A stretch of 64,000 bases of DNA from Sphingobium sufflavum (lineage in GTDB: Bacteria > Pseudomonadota > Alphaproteobacteria > Sphingomonadales > Sphingomonadaceae). Positions 18,282 through 26,906 of this stretch are shown piece by piece; positions within the stretch are counted from its first letter, which is position 1; each line of letters begins with the position of its first letter. A model generated the notes under the pieces. The model was not told where the DNA came from. It saw only the letters and a list, made by a program, of their open reading frames with translations, and made no database searches. The position numbers were made by a program, and so were the translations under genes. The stretch covers positions 1 through 64,000 of the forward strand of contig NZ_JAJSSH010000012.1 of assembly GCF_021403115.1 (NCBI RefSeq), written 5' to 3'.

Positions 18282-18548
18282 CTAGCGATAGACGTCGCCA
18301 CGATGCCCGATGCTCAGGACGAAAACCACAATTCTGGCGTCTTGGATTTCGCACAGGATGCGGTAATCTCCGACGCGATAACGCCAGTATCCCGACAATG
18401 GCCCGGTCAGATTTTTGCCGGTTGCCCGTGGGTCGTCGGACATTCCAACTCGCTCGCGGAGAAAGGACGTTATTCGTTTTGCGTTCTGCCTGTCCATTTT
18501 TGACAGTGCTTTTTCCGCTCCTGCTGAAAGCTCAATCTGCCAAGCCAA
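18282..18548 (-). CDS. relE: RelE/ParE-family toxin
   Basis: 88 residues with the RelE fold signature: GAEKALSKMDRQNAKRI, ...LTGPLSGYWRYRVGDYRILCEI and a final VFVLSIGHRGDVYR. Proteins of this type cleave ribosome-bound mRNA. It overlaps the antitoxin gene by 17 bp, so the two are co-translated. Role here: plasmid maintenance or stress. Confidence 0.92.
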   Translation of the reverse strand: MAWQIELSAGAEKALSKMDRQNAKRITSFLRERVGMSDDPRATGKNLTGPLSGYWRYRVGDYRILCEIQDARIVVFVLSIGHRGDVYR

Positions 18549-18759
18549 GGCGGCGCTCCACGTCGTCTAGCGATGATGTGGTTTCGCGGCCTGCCCGAAT
18601 GTCTTCGGCTATTTTGGCCGCTAGATAGTAATCTTCTGCATCCTCAATTCCCCGTTCGATGATCTCGCGCAGATAATAAGCCTTTGTCCTACCGGTGGAA
18701 CTGGCGAGATGGTCAAGGCGCTTTTCGATTTCTGGCGCAAGGCGAATGGATGTAGCCAT
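18532..18759 (-). CDS. relB: RelB-type ribbon-helix-helix antitoxin
   Basis: 75 residues. The N-terminus (MATSIRLAPEIEKRLDHLA) is a ribbon-helix-helix DNA-binding domain and the acidic C-terminal half should neutralise the toxin. It precedes and overlaps relE. A palindrome 13 bp upstream of its start fits autoregulation. The upstream DUF2493 frame runs into this gene. Confidence 0.9.
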   Translation of the reverse strand: MATSIRLAPEIEKRLDHLASSTGRTKAYYLREIIERGIEDAEDYYLAAKIAEDIRAGRETTSSLDDVERRLGLAD

Positions 18760-19325
18760 GATATTGACTCCTGAATACGTGTATTCATTGTATCACAATT
18801 CCCACCAAATTGGAAATGGCCGCTTAGCGGCCGCGCATTTTCAGCCATGTGGAGAGGGGTTTCCTGCTCCCAGATTTTCTGGGCAAGGTTGACTTGCACG
18901 CCCGACCCTTCGCAGATTATCGCTTCAACTGGGTTGAAATTGCACAGCACCTTGTTGCGATGGAACGCGGCGGTGTTGCCTATGTTGCGGTTCAGACGAA
19001 AGGCGACGGTCGCCACCCCATTGTTAGCGGCCCAAGCGGCGGCGATGGCATCCGCGCCTTTATGCTGGGCGGTCGTGCAAAGGGTCATGGATAGAATACG
19101 GGCGGGGATGCTGTCGAGCCGGTCCCAGATTAGGCGGCGGTCTTCCCACTGGTGGCCCCCTGAAAAGACGACAAGCGGGCCGGTCGGGTTGTGTGCCTCG
19201 TTGCGGTGGTTGGCGCGGGCTTTGAGAAAGTCGACGGCTTCAACCTGCGACGCGGTTAGAGCTTTGCTCGTGCGGCTGCCGCGAATGGTGTTGAACGGCT
19301 TGGAGAGCCGTCCATGGCCAGTCAT
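18621..19325 (-). CDS. DUF2493 (SLOG superfamily) protein, C-terminus altered
   Basis: Start taken at 19325 (MTGHGRLSKPF). The SLOG-type core is visible: LVVFSGGHQWEDRRLIWDRL, a TTAQHKGADAIAAAWA segment and EAIICEGSGVQVNLAQK, the Rossmann-like nucleotide-binding fold. Homology fades after TPLHMAENARPLSGH and the frame then runs 139 bp into relB in another frame. The end is therefore probably new sequence gained when relBE was inserted. Nucleotide sensing in conflict systems is proposed for the family; role here unknown. Confidence 0.65.
   Translation of the reverse strand: MTGHGRLSKPFNTIRGSRTSKALTASQVEAVDFLKARANHRNEAHNPTGPLVVFSGGHQWEDRRLIWDRLDSIPARILSMTLCTTAQHKGADAIAAAWAANNGVATVAFRLNRNIGNTAAFHRNKVLCNFNPVEAIICEGSGVQVNLAQKIWEQETPLHMAENARPLSGHFQFGGNCDTMNTRIQESISWLHPFALRQKSKSALTISPVPPVGQRLIICARSSNGELRMQKITI
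18772..18787. promoter_or_regulatory. relBE operator palindrome
   Basis: TGAATAC and GTATTCA form perfect 7-bp arms around a 2-bp centre, immediately upstream of relB. Ribbon-helix-helix antitoxins bind such palindromes to repress their own operon. Confidence 0.55.
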
Positions 19326-19452
19326 GGCGTAGCCGAGGCCATGCTCCCGCCTCGCTTGAACGTCAGGTTTTGAATGTGAGGCCGCCGTTCGCGGGAGACG
19401 CAGCGAACGGCCCTTTTGTCCCACTGCTGCCGTTCGACGGCGGCGCAGATTG

Positions 19453-20685
19453 CTAAGCGATCTTCGCCATCAACCGCCCGACCGCGCCCTGCTCTGCCGC
19501 AAGGTTGCGATTGTAGCTGAGCGGCATGCGCGGCGATTTCCACCGCCCCGCATCCATGATGCCGGCAAGGTCCTCGCCGCTCACGAACATATCCTGCGTC
19601 AATCCAACCCGCGTTGAATGGGCGCTGATCCCCTTGAGCAGACGCGCCACATCGTCAATCGTCAGGTCAAGCAACGTCCCGCGATCAAACGCCTTGCGGA
19701 TCATCGCCCGCCAGATCGGGCCGATCGAGCCGGGGTGGAGCGCCCCCTCCCCCACCGTATATTCGGTTCGGGGCGGCACCGCGCGCTTGGGCAGCGTCTT
19801 GCGCAAATCCCAGGTCTCGCGGCTCGAGATGCTGTCGATACGCCGTTCCGGCACAGCCTTGCGCGCTTTGTAGCGGCGCACCTGCACCCGCCGAAACAGT
19901 GGCCCGCTGTCGATCCCGGACGCGGCGCGCCAGGCCGCAATGGCGCGCACCGAGCGCGGCGACAAAAAGGCGGTCGCCCCTTCCCCCTCCTGGTCCGCCT
20001 TGCTGCGCGGGATCTCCAGCAGCCGTGCCTCGGCATCGAGGGCCTCGACGATATGCTCGACAGCTACTGCCACCAGTTCCGACGCGCGCAATCCGGTGTC
20101 GTAAGCCGTCGATAGCAGCGCGCGGTCCCGCAATCCCGTCAGATCGTCGCCACAGGCCTCCAGGAGGGCTCTGATGTTGAGGCCACGGGGTTTGTCGCGC
20201 TCGACATCCTTGACTGGCCCCTTGAACCGGAGCGCCCGCGCTTGTGCCTGCGCGGTGCCCATCTCGCGCCGGATGCCGCGCAGCCGCAACTTGACCAGCT
20301 GCGCCTGGGTCGGGTCCTTGAGGTCCAGCAGCTGGTGGATTTTGGCGATGGAAGCTTTATAACGGCCAAGCGAGGCGGGCTTGCTGCCCTTGCCTGCCCG
20401 ATCGTCGAGATAGTCGGCCACTGTCTCGGGCGCCGCCGGCAGCGCATTGCGGCGCTTGGCGCGGCACCAGCTGTCGAAGGCTTCGAGATCGGACTGCAAG
20501 GCGCGCAGCGTGTGCGGCGAACTGGCAGCCTGATAGGCGGCAATCAGCGGCTCGTCGAGGATGATGCGGGTCGTGACGTGCATTTGGGTCACGGTGAAGG
20601 CGAGCGCCGGCATGCCCGCGATCATCTCCACAGCTGAGGATCCGCCCTCCCCTGTCTGCCCCTGCTGCTCTGGGGTTTCGCCCAT
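19453..20685 (-). CDS. tyrosine site-specific recombinase (integrase family)
   Basis: 410 residues. An N-terminal SAM-like arm-binding domain is followed by the catalytic domain with DTGLRASELVAV (catalytic Arg), HSTRVGLTQDMF (H-x-x-R) and SYNRNL with the nucleophile Tyr in the last 25 residues. It cuts and rejoins DNA through a 3'-phosphotyrosine. Near parB and repA it may resolve multimers or mark an integrated module. An AT-rich stretch with short inverted repeats lies upstream (20.70-20.85 kb). Confidence 0.85.
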   Translation of the reverse strand: MGETPEQQGQTGEGGSSAVEMIAGMPALAFTVTQMHVTTRIILDEPLIAAYQAASSPHTLRALQSDLEAFDSWCRAKRRNALPAAPETVADYLDDRAGKGSKPASLGRYKASIAKIHQLLDLKDPTQAQLVKLRLRGIRREMGTAQAQARALRFKGPVKDVERDKPRGLNIRALLEACGDDLTGLRDRALLSTAYDTGLRASELVAVAVEHIVEALDAEARLLEIPRSKADQEGEGATAFLSPRSVRAIAAWRAASGIDSGPLFRRVQVRRYKARKAVPERRIDSISSRETWDLRKTLPKRAVPPRTEYTVGEGALHPGSIGPIWRAMIRKAFDRGTLLDLTIDDVARLLKGISAHSTRVGLTQDMFVSGEDLAGIMDAGRWKSPRMPLSYNRNLAAEQGAVGRLMAKIA

Positions 20686-20850
20686 CTCTGCCTCCCGCCT
20701 TGCCGACGCATTTCGATAGCACGCCCATAAGAGGCGTCAATTATGGTTATGTGATAACTGCAATTATCGCGTGTTATTAACATATACGCATTCATAAGGA
20801 CAACTAACATACCTCTTTAGTTGTATAGACGATCAAGCTAAAAGGCCGGA

Positions 20851-21822
20851 ATGGCGTCACAACCGAAGCTCTCAGCGCACCCCCTGCTCCTTCTCGGCCG
20901 CCTCGACGGACGGCTCGCCAACAGTCCAGCGCGTTCGATCTGGATGGCGCGGGCACGGCTTGAAGGCGCAGCGACGCTAGCGGGTCTAGCAGGCGTTCCT
21001 ATCAGCGTTGCGGATCTGCAGGACTGGATAGCGGGCCGCACGCCCCCACCCCGTCGAACCGAAGACCTTGACGACCCTATATCCGTGGCAGCCCTGTACC
21101 ATTTTGCATTGTCAGCAACGGAGGCCGCCGTGGACCCGCTTGTGCAAGCTACCCTCGCTGTCTCGCGGAGCGTTCTGGACGATCGAAATGAAGCGGAGTT
21201 TTGGGCACCTTATGACCTGGTCCGCTTCGGGCCGGCGTGGCGTGAAGCTAGCGTGATGCTCACAGCCCCCTACCCTGAAGCCGATCTCCTGGGCGTGGCG
21301 GAACGCCTGCTCGAGGCGCAGCGTCTGATCGGCGGCGCTCCCCAAGCCGCGCGATCAGTTCTAACTATGGACGGTCGGGAACTCCGATTCCCGCCGCTCC
21401 GGTTCGACACTGTGTGGATGTTGGCGAGCTTTGTGCCAAGCGCGCTGCACGCCGCAGGTTTCACGCTGAGACCCATTCCCTCCCTAGTCGGACTTCCCAA
21501 GCTCCTAGGAGATGCCCCCCCTACCCTCGCGGCAAGCATACAAGGAATGATCATGAAGACCGCTGCGAACGGCCTTCGAGATCTGGACCGCCTGGAGCAC
21601 CGCCTCGCCCGTCTACCATTAGACTTCCCTGTGACGAAGCGGAGCAAGGCTCCCTTGCTCGTTCAGCTCGAAATGGCTTACCCGGGACTACGGCTTACTG
21701 CCGTCGCGCGGTTGCTTGGCATTTCGCATCAGGGTGCGACAAAAGTCATGAGGCAGGTTCAAGAGTATCTCGGACAAAACCACAAAGATTCGCCTCACCG
21801 GCATACCGCAACGGCGTCTTAG
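20851..21822 (+). CDS. helix-turn-helix protein next to parB (DUF1612-like)
   Basis: 323 residues. The C-terminus has a clear helix-turn-helix (LTAVARLLGISHQGATKVMRQV). The rest (AALYHFALSATEAAVDPLVQA, ...FWAPYDLVRFGPAWREA) recalls the DUF1612 plasmid proteins of rhizobia. It diverges from the recombinase and converges on parB, overlapping its stop by 4 bp. A DNA-binding role in plasmid biology is inferred; family call is from memory of the pattern. Confidence 0.55.
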   Translation: MASQPKLSAHPLLLLGRLDGRLANSPARSIWMARARLEGAATLAGLAGVPISVADLQDWIAGRTPPPRRTEDLDDPISVAALYHFALSATEAAVDPLVQATLAVSRSVLDDRNEAEFWAPYDLVRFGPAWREASVMLTAPYPEADLLGVAERLLEAQRLIGGAPQAARSVLTMDGRELRFPPLRFDTVWMLASFVPSALHAAGFTLRPIPSLVGLPKLLGDAPPTLAASIQGMIMKTAANGLRDLDRLEHRLARLPLDFPVTKRSKAPLLVQLEMAYPGLRLTAVARLLGISHQGATKVMRQVQEYLGQNHKDSPHRHTATAS

Positions 21823-22826
21823 AGCCAGTGCTGATCCAGCACATCGCGGATTGCCTTTTCAGCCTGTTCCCTCGTCGCGCCGGCCTTGTGCAGCAGAGTG
21901 AGCCGGATGCCCTTTCGATCCGCGCCTTCGACCCGGAGGATAGGTTTGCCGTCTGCATTGGTGACCGACGACGCTAATCCTGACTTCTTGGGGGATCCTG
22001 ACCTCTTGGGGGGGTCTGCCGCGACTGCCAGAGCTCGAATCACGTCAAGAACGGGTAACGGCTTTCCTGTCTGGACCTGTCTATCGGCAAGTGCCTTAGC
22101 TTCCGAAAAGACACGTGCCCGCCGATCCTCTGGCTTTAACAATGCCTTTAGAGCGATGGCATTCCGAACGCCCAGCTCTTGCGGCTGAGTGAAGGCCAAC
22201 ATGACCTCTTCGGGGAGTCGGGCTAGATCGAGGTATCTGGTAAGCCAACTCTCCGTAACGTTGATCCGCTCGGCCATCGTCCGCTGCTTGCCGCCATAGT
22301 AGGCATCCAGCGCACGAAGATAGTCCCTTGCCCGCTCTAGATCAGTCAGGTCATCTCGGGCGCGGTTCTCGATGTCTGCGAGGCGGAAGGCCTCCTCGTC
22401 CCCTATTTCCCGGATGTCGACGAGGAATTTGAAGTCTGGGTAGTTATGGGCGCGGAGCCAGTTGATCGTCCAGTGTCGCCGGGCACCGCAGATGACCTCG
22501 AAATCGAAATCGGGATCGCGGGCTACGCGCCGGACGATCGCTGGAATCTCCTGCTTCCCCTGCGCCTTCATGCTTTCGATGAGATCCGCACAGCGCTGCT
22601 CGCTAAGTAGAGCGTACTCACGGTTATGGCCCGCCCACATCCGGCAGCGCGCCGGATCAACGAGCTCGTGCACTCGCGTCATGACGCCGCCAGATGCTAG
22701 TTCCGCGATGCGATTGCTACGCCCCGTTAGGACGTTGGCAGCCATGCCAGCCCGCCTCGGGGGAGCATCTGTCAGGTCTATGCCAGCAGTGAGGTCAGCT
22801 ACGAATCCGCTGTTCTTACCGCTCAT
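21819..22826 (-). CDS. parB: ParB-family plasmid partition protein
   Basis: 335 residues. It has the ParB nuclease-like core (REYALLSEQRCADLIESMKAQGKQ, CGARRHWTINWL box II) followed by a helix-turn-helix region (RTMAERINVTESWLTRYL) and a C-terminal dimerisation segment. It binds parS and loads onto DNA for segregation by ParA. The gene follows parA after 46 bp that contain a 20-bp palindrome. Confidence 0.9.
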   Translation of the reverse strand: MSGKNSGFVADLTAGIDLTDAPPRRAGMAANVLTGRSNRIAELASGGVMTRVHELVDPARCRMWAGHNREYALLSEQRCADLIESMKAQGKQEIPAIVRRVARDPDFDFEVICGARRHWTINWLRAHNYPDFKFLVDIREIGDEEAFRLADIENRARDDLTDLERARDYLRALDAYYGGKQRTMAERINVTESWLTRYLDLARLPEEVMLAFTQPQELGVRNAIALKALLKPEDRRARVFSEAKALADRQVQTGKPLPVLDVIRALAVAADPPKRSGSPKKSGLASSVTNADGKPILRVEGADRKGIRLTLLHKAGATREQAEKAIRDVLDQHWL

Positions 22827-22845
22827 ACGGTCCTCCAGTTTTCAG

Positions 22846-22865
22846 AAATTGCACGCGTGCAATTT
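22846..22865. promoter_or_regulatory. parS candidate 1 (20-bp perfect palindrome)
   Basis: AAATTGCACGCGTGCAATTT, a perfect palindrome in the parA-parB gap. An identical copy lies on the other side of parA at 24217. Two exact copies flanking parA are best explained as ParB (or ParA) binding sites. Confidence 0.7.
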
Positions 22866-22872
22866 TGCGCCC

Positions 22873-24075
22873 TCATGCCAGGCCCTCCTTACGCATCCGC
22901 ACCTGGTGGCTCGGCCACATTGAGCGGATGTCCACTTCGATTTCCTGATTTACGCCATCGAGGTAGGTAAGGCAGCGATTTCGAACCTGCGAACTCGTGG
23001 CCGGACCGTCAAGTTCGTACACGGTCATCAGCCGGGCGGTAGCATTGTCGATCTCCGCAGAATCTTTGAGCGGCGTGCGAACCATGGCCTGTCCGAAAAG
23101 CGTCCGCATCAGGTTTAGAAGCTCCTTCTGCATCGACTTACCCTCGTCCACCTTTGACGCCACGAACCTCAGGAACTGAAGCTCAGGCGCCAGGCCCTGC
23201 TCTGCAAGCTGCTCTATCGTCTCGTCGAGCATAGAGAGGAATGCCGCCGTGGAGGAGAAGTCCATCACGGTCGGTGGAACTGGAACGACCAGCGCGTTCG
23301 CTGCACGGAGAACCGAAAGGGAAATTGCACCGAGGGCTGGTGGGGGGTCCATAACGATGACATCAAACCGGTCTGCGATGCTGTCGATGCCCTGCCTCAA
23401 GCGATCCAGGAGCGCACCGCTTCCGCGCGCCATTCTGGCTGCCAGCTCGTATTCTGACTGGAACAGGCGTAGATTTGCGGGGATCAGCTCCAAACCGTCG
23501 AAGTGGGTCTTCCGTAACGCATAGTCGAGCGACACACGCTCTTCCTCGCGAAGGTAAGGGTAGAGCGTATCCTCCTCAAGGAGATCTAAATCCGGAACGT
23601 AGCCAAAAAGCGTGGTTGCCGACGCTTGGCTGTCGCAATCAACCAATGCTACGCGGTACCCACGAATTGCGAGATATTGTGCAAGATGGACGGCGAGGGT
23701 CGACTTGCCCACTCCCCCTTTGAAGTTCTGGACCGCTACGACGCAACATGGATCGTCCGCACTGCGGTAGGGCCTGGTTCCGAACACGCCACGCATATCG
23801 TTGAGTTGCGCCAGCGTGTAGCGCTCCCGGCGATTATTGTCCGTTCTGGCGGGCTCAGGCAGGCGACCGTCCTTTTCGGCCTCGCGTATGGCGGCGGGCG
23901 TGCGGCCGACCAACTCGGCCGCCTTCGTAATCGTGAAAGTCGGTTCGCGACGATCATCCGCTCGTGCACTCTTTGCAGAATCTCGCAGCTTCTCCAGGAC
24001 CGAAGACGTCCTGGCAGCCAGTGTGGCCACCGATACGAGCTTCCTTGCTTCTTCGATATCTAGAGTTGACGACAC
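22873..24075 (-). CDS. parA: ParA-family partition ATPase with N-terminal HTH (type Ia)
   Basis: 400 residues. A winged/MerR-like helix-turn-helix (FTITKAAELVGRTPAAIREAEKDGRLP, about 47-73) precedes the deviant Walker A KGGVGKST (119-126), then LVDCDSQASAT and IVMDPPPALG. The N-terminal HTH marks type Ia ParA proteins that also repress their own operon. It drives plasmid segregation with ParB. Confidence 0.93.
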   Translation of the reverse strand: MSSTLDIEEARKLVSVATLAARTSSVLEKLRDSAKSARADDRREPTFTITKAAELVGRTPAAIREAEKDGRLPEPARTDNNRRERYTLAQLNDMRGVFGTRPYRSADDPCCVVAVQNFKGGVGKSTLAVHLAQYLAIRGYRVALVDCDSQASATTLFGYVPDLDLLEEDTLYPYLREEERVSLDYALRKTHFDGLELIPANLRLFQSEYELAARMARGSGALLDRLRQGIDSIADRFDVIVMDPPPALGAISLSVLRAANALVVPVPPTVMDFSSTAAFLSMLDETIEQLAEQGLAPELQFLRFVASKVDEGKSMQKELLNLMRTLFGQAMVRTPLKDSAEIDNATARLMTVYELDGPATSSQVRNRCLTYLDGVNQEIEVDIRSMWPSHQVRMRKEGLA

Positions 24076-24216
24076 AGCCCCACCTTTTGCAATTTGCAGG
24101 ATGGTGTAGGGATTTGCGCTTTAGTGTCAATATTTTCGCATTTTTCGAAAGTTGATGGCTCGTTCGGACATCGTTTGGCGCTTCGAGTGGTCTATCCTGA
24201 CTCGGTGGGGGTGCGA

Positions 24217-24236
24217 AAATTGCACGCGTGCAATTT
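24217..24236. promoter_or_regulatory. parS candidate 2 (same 20-bp palindrome)
   Basis: Exact second copy of AAATTGCACGCGTGCAATTT, 141 bp upstream of the parA start and 2 bp downstream of the repA stop. It lies in the presumed parAB promoter region, so it may serve both segregation and autoregulation. Confidence 0.7.
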
Positions 24237-24238
24237 CA

Positions 24239-25384
24239 CTACGCCCTGCCCCGCCGCGTTGTCCAACCCTCACAGAACCCAGTCCAAGCCTTCAGCAGTC
24301 TTGCGCCACGAACCTTTTCCAGTCTGGGCCCCATTTGCGTCCGAAAGGCGGCAGCGATGAGGTCGATGTCCCAGCCTCCACCCTCCCGACGCGCGATCGA
24401 CGCGAGGTCGTCAAATCCGAAACTGATCGTGCCATTGGGAAAGACAAGGTCATCGGACTTGGCAGTCGGCTCGGTTGGCGCGGAACTACGAATTCCCATG
24501 GCGACCTCCACACCCTCGACTTCGCCGATGCGCAGCTGTCGACGTCCGACCGAGTGGCGCTCGAGTTCATCGACCGTTGCGATAAGCTGCGGCGCGTCCT
24601 TCGGTTCGAACCGGAACTCGATGTCCGTCACCTTTCGCCCTTGGCGTATCTCCTTCCACTCCACTCGGAAGTGCGCAAGCTGATCGATCTCCGCCTTGGC
24701 CCGCTCTAGAACCTTGCGCCGAAGTTGCGCGAAATCGGTATAGACATCGGGCGGGATGCCCAGCGCCGCTCTCAGCGCCGCCATGTCGCCCTTCCATGTC
24801 GCCTGTCTGCGGTGAAGGCGAAGTGCGCCGATTTCGTACAGCTTGAGAGCATAATTCGACCGAAACCCCAAGACGGCCTGCCGGTTTAGAACGGCGTAGG
24901 TCTCTGAAGCCTGTATGAGCTTACGGGCATCGGGCGTGAACACCCATTCGATCCACCCGGCTTCACCGCCATCCTCCTCTGTCTCTTCTCGTGAACTTGA
25001 GATGAGGGAGAAGAGCGTCGTCGCCTTCTTACCCCGCCAGGAGCGGTCGTCTACCGCGAACAGGGTACGGTGCAGCTCCTGAAGCATGTCCGAGATGCGT
25101 TCGTTGCCCTTGTGACCCCTCCGGATGTCAGCCTTGCGCATCCGGTGAGGCTTTTCCTCCCACGCATCACCACCAGCTGTTAGGATCATGAGCGCGAGAA
25201 GCCGGGATGCGGTGAGGCTGAGCGATTCTCCGCGAACGAACTTAACCTCGATGATGCTGCCCGGCTTGGCGAACTCGTCGCCGCCTTTCGCTTGGAGTGC
25301 GGCGGCGACCCGCATCGCGCGGCCAGGGGCGGCGTCATCCGTGACGGCGACATCCTCGGCAGCGTCGACAGGGTCCTGGTTCAT
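24239..25384 (-). CDS. repA: Rep_3-family plasmid replication initiator
   Basis: 381 residues with the tandem winged-helix layout of Rep_3 initiators (KFVRGESLSLTASRLLALMIL; SNYALKLYEIGALRLHRR; WKGDMAALRAALGI). It should bind iterons as a monomer and its own operator as a dimer. Both site types are visible upstream (25.43-25.75 kb). A Pro/acidic stretch and a C-terminal extension follow. Same strand as parAB. Confidence 0.88.
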   Translation of the reverse strand: MNQDPVDAAEDVAVTDDAAPGRAMRVAAALQAKGGDEFAKPGSIIEVKFVRGESLSLTASRLLALMILTAGGDAWEEKPHRMRKADIRRGHKGNERISDMLQELHRTLFAVDDRSWRGKKATTLFSLISSSREETEEDGGEAGWIEWVFTPDARKLIQASETYAVLNRQAVLGFRSNYALKLYEIGALRLHRRQATWKGDMAALRAALGIPPDVYTDFAQLRRKVLERAKAEIDQLAHFRVEWKEIRQGRKVTDIEFRFEPKDAPQLIATVDELERHSVGRRQLRIGEVEGVEVAMGIRSSAPTEPTAKSDDLVFPNGTISFGFDDLASIARREGGGWDIDLIAAAFRTQMGPRLEKVRGARLLKAWTGFCEGWTTRRGRA

Positions 25385-25426
25385 GGAGTATCACATTCAG
25401 AATCGAGCTGCGGAAGGCGAATCCTG

Positions 25427-25460
25427 CCTGACCTGACCGATGACGTCAAGTCAGGTCAGG
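25427..25460. promoter_or_regulatory. inverted half-iterons, probable repA operator
   Basis: CCTGACCTGAC (25427-25437) and GTCAGGTCAGG (25450-25460) form a perfect 11-bp inverted repeat about a TGACGTCA palindrome, 43 bp upstream of repA. The half-site TCAGG is the iteron core. Rep_3 initiators typically repress their gene by binding such inverted half-iterons as dimers. Confidence 0.7.
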
Positions 25461-25488
25461 ATGGACCGTGGGGCTGCCGCCCCCAACT

Positions 25489-25748
25489 GGTCAGGATGAA
25501 CGAAGGAAGGAACGGTCGACAAACATCGCAAACGCAACGAGTCGTGTGATATTGGCACGCACCCGCACCCGTTGCTCGAGTGATGCACGATCAGCTCAAG
25601 CAAACGCTCTAAAGACATGCGAAGAGCTCGGCATGGATGTAGCCCCCCAATCGGTCAGGATCACCCCCGAAAGGTCAGAATACCACCCCCATCAGGTCAG
25701 CCAAACTCCCCCGTCAGGTCAGGCAAACTCCCCCATGCAGTCAGGATT
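25489..25748. repeat. iterons, candidate origin of replication (oriV)
   Basis: GGTCAG recurs at 25653, 25673, 25695, 25717 and (as AGTCAG) 25739, a spacing of 20, 22, 22 and 22 bp, about two helical turns. Each unit has a CCCCC block before it and often GGAT-ACC after it. Another copy lies at 25489. This is an iteron array for the adjacent Rep_3 protein. AT-richer DNA (25.76-25.87 kb) follows and could be the melting region. No clear DnaA box was identified. Confidence 0.75.
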
Positions 25749-25759
25749 ACCACTCTAAG

Positions 25760-26244
25760 GTACTGAACCCTATAGCATTTTCGCGCGCGAATTAGAATCT
25801 TTTGAATCATGAATCCTTCCGCTGTTCCAGCGGCGTTGTTCTATTTTTCCCTTTATCAGCAGTCAGAGCGATTCGCGCGCACCCCTCATCCAACGCGAAG
25901 CCAAGGTAAGCATTTAGATGACGGGAGATAGTTTAGGCCGGTTGCACTGCAATCCACACAGTTGCTGAAAGAGTTTAGGGGTAACGCGCTTGCGTGCCGC
26001 AGGGCAGGGGGCGAGCTACGACGTCACAGTCCCCACACAAAGTTCGATTGGGCGAAGGATCATCGATACTGAGACTGGGGGTGCTCGATTGACAGGTCCT
26101 TGCCCAACGTCTCGTAAATATCACAGCGGTTTGAATGTCATGATCGCCGATCCTCGTCGGCGAGGCGTCGATGGCACGCAAGCAGCGACCGGAACACGAG
26201 AAGGCGACCGACGTTCGCGCTATCCATATGGAGGGGACAGACGC
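25760..26244. other. gene-free region beside oriV
   Basis: Roughly 480 bp. The first 110 bp are AT-rich (TTTTGAATCATG, CTATTTTTCCCTTTATC). Beyond that I see no convincing gene; the frame of the next gene extends into it without a start site. Confidence 0.4.
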
Positions 26245-26823
26245 ATGAGTAAGTCGGTGCTGATCGTAGAAGACGAGAATTTAATACGGGGATTGTGCGC
26301 CGATGTCTTTACGGACGCGGGATACAGCGTGACTGAGGTGGGCACGGGCGACGAAGCGTTAGCGCTCTTGAATTCTGGCGCGCCGATCGATCTCGTCTTT
26401 ACTGGCGTCAAGATGCCGGGATCCGTGGATGGATTGGCATTGCGGAGAGAGGTGGAAGTAAATTGGCCGCACACGAAGATGCTGATCACTTCCGGTCACA
26501 TGACCGTGGAGAGGGCTAAGCTCACCGCAGCGCCCACGTCGTCTCCGGCTGCTGCGCCACCACCTGCGGTCGACGTCGGTGCCGTCCTCTCCGCGATGGC
26601 GGGCATGAAGGAGGGTGGCGGAAATTATCAAAGCTCGATTGTCGATCTGCTACAGTTGCTCGATCTCGATTCAAGCCTTTCTGCCCGCAAGGAGCTGGCG
26701 GAGGAATTGAATGTGCATGTGGGGGCCGATGGCACTGCGGAGCAGAACGTTGCGTTGCATCGCGCTGTGATCGCCAAGCTCGCCGAGAACGGCGGCATCG
26801 TTCCAGATGATTTTCGGTCTTGA
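26245..26823 (+). CDS. degenerate receiver domain fused to DUF3597
   Basis: 192 residues from the ATG after GAGGGGACAG. Residues 1-~85 are a CheY-like receiver (KSVLIVEDENLI, ITSGH), but the phospho-acceptor is lost: VFTGVKMPG has Gly where Asp is expected, and the final strand with the conserved lysine is missing. A Pro/Ala linker then leads into a DUF3597 domain (AVLSAMAG, SIVDLLQLLDLDSSLSARKELAEEL, NGGIVPDDF). The frame is continuous. I read it as a recombination product; it may be a phosphorylation-independent protein. Confidence 0.75.
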   Translation: MSKSVLIVEDENLIRGLCADVFTDAGYSVTEVGTGDEALALLNSGAPIDLVFTGVKMPGSVDGLALRREVEVNWPHTKMLITSGHMTVERAKLTAAPTSSPAAAPPPAVDVGAVLSAMAGMKEGGGNYQSSIVDLLQLLDLDSSLSARKELAEELNVHVGADGTAEQNVALHRAVIAKLAENGGIVPDDFRS

Positions 26824-26906
26824 TTTGGCGGTGGCGGCCGCGGCGAACTCCGTTCTCCAGAGCCTCACTCCTATGACATGATTTGGAAATCGTGGGTCGG
26901 GTGGCG

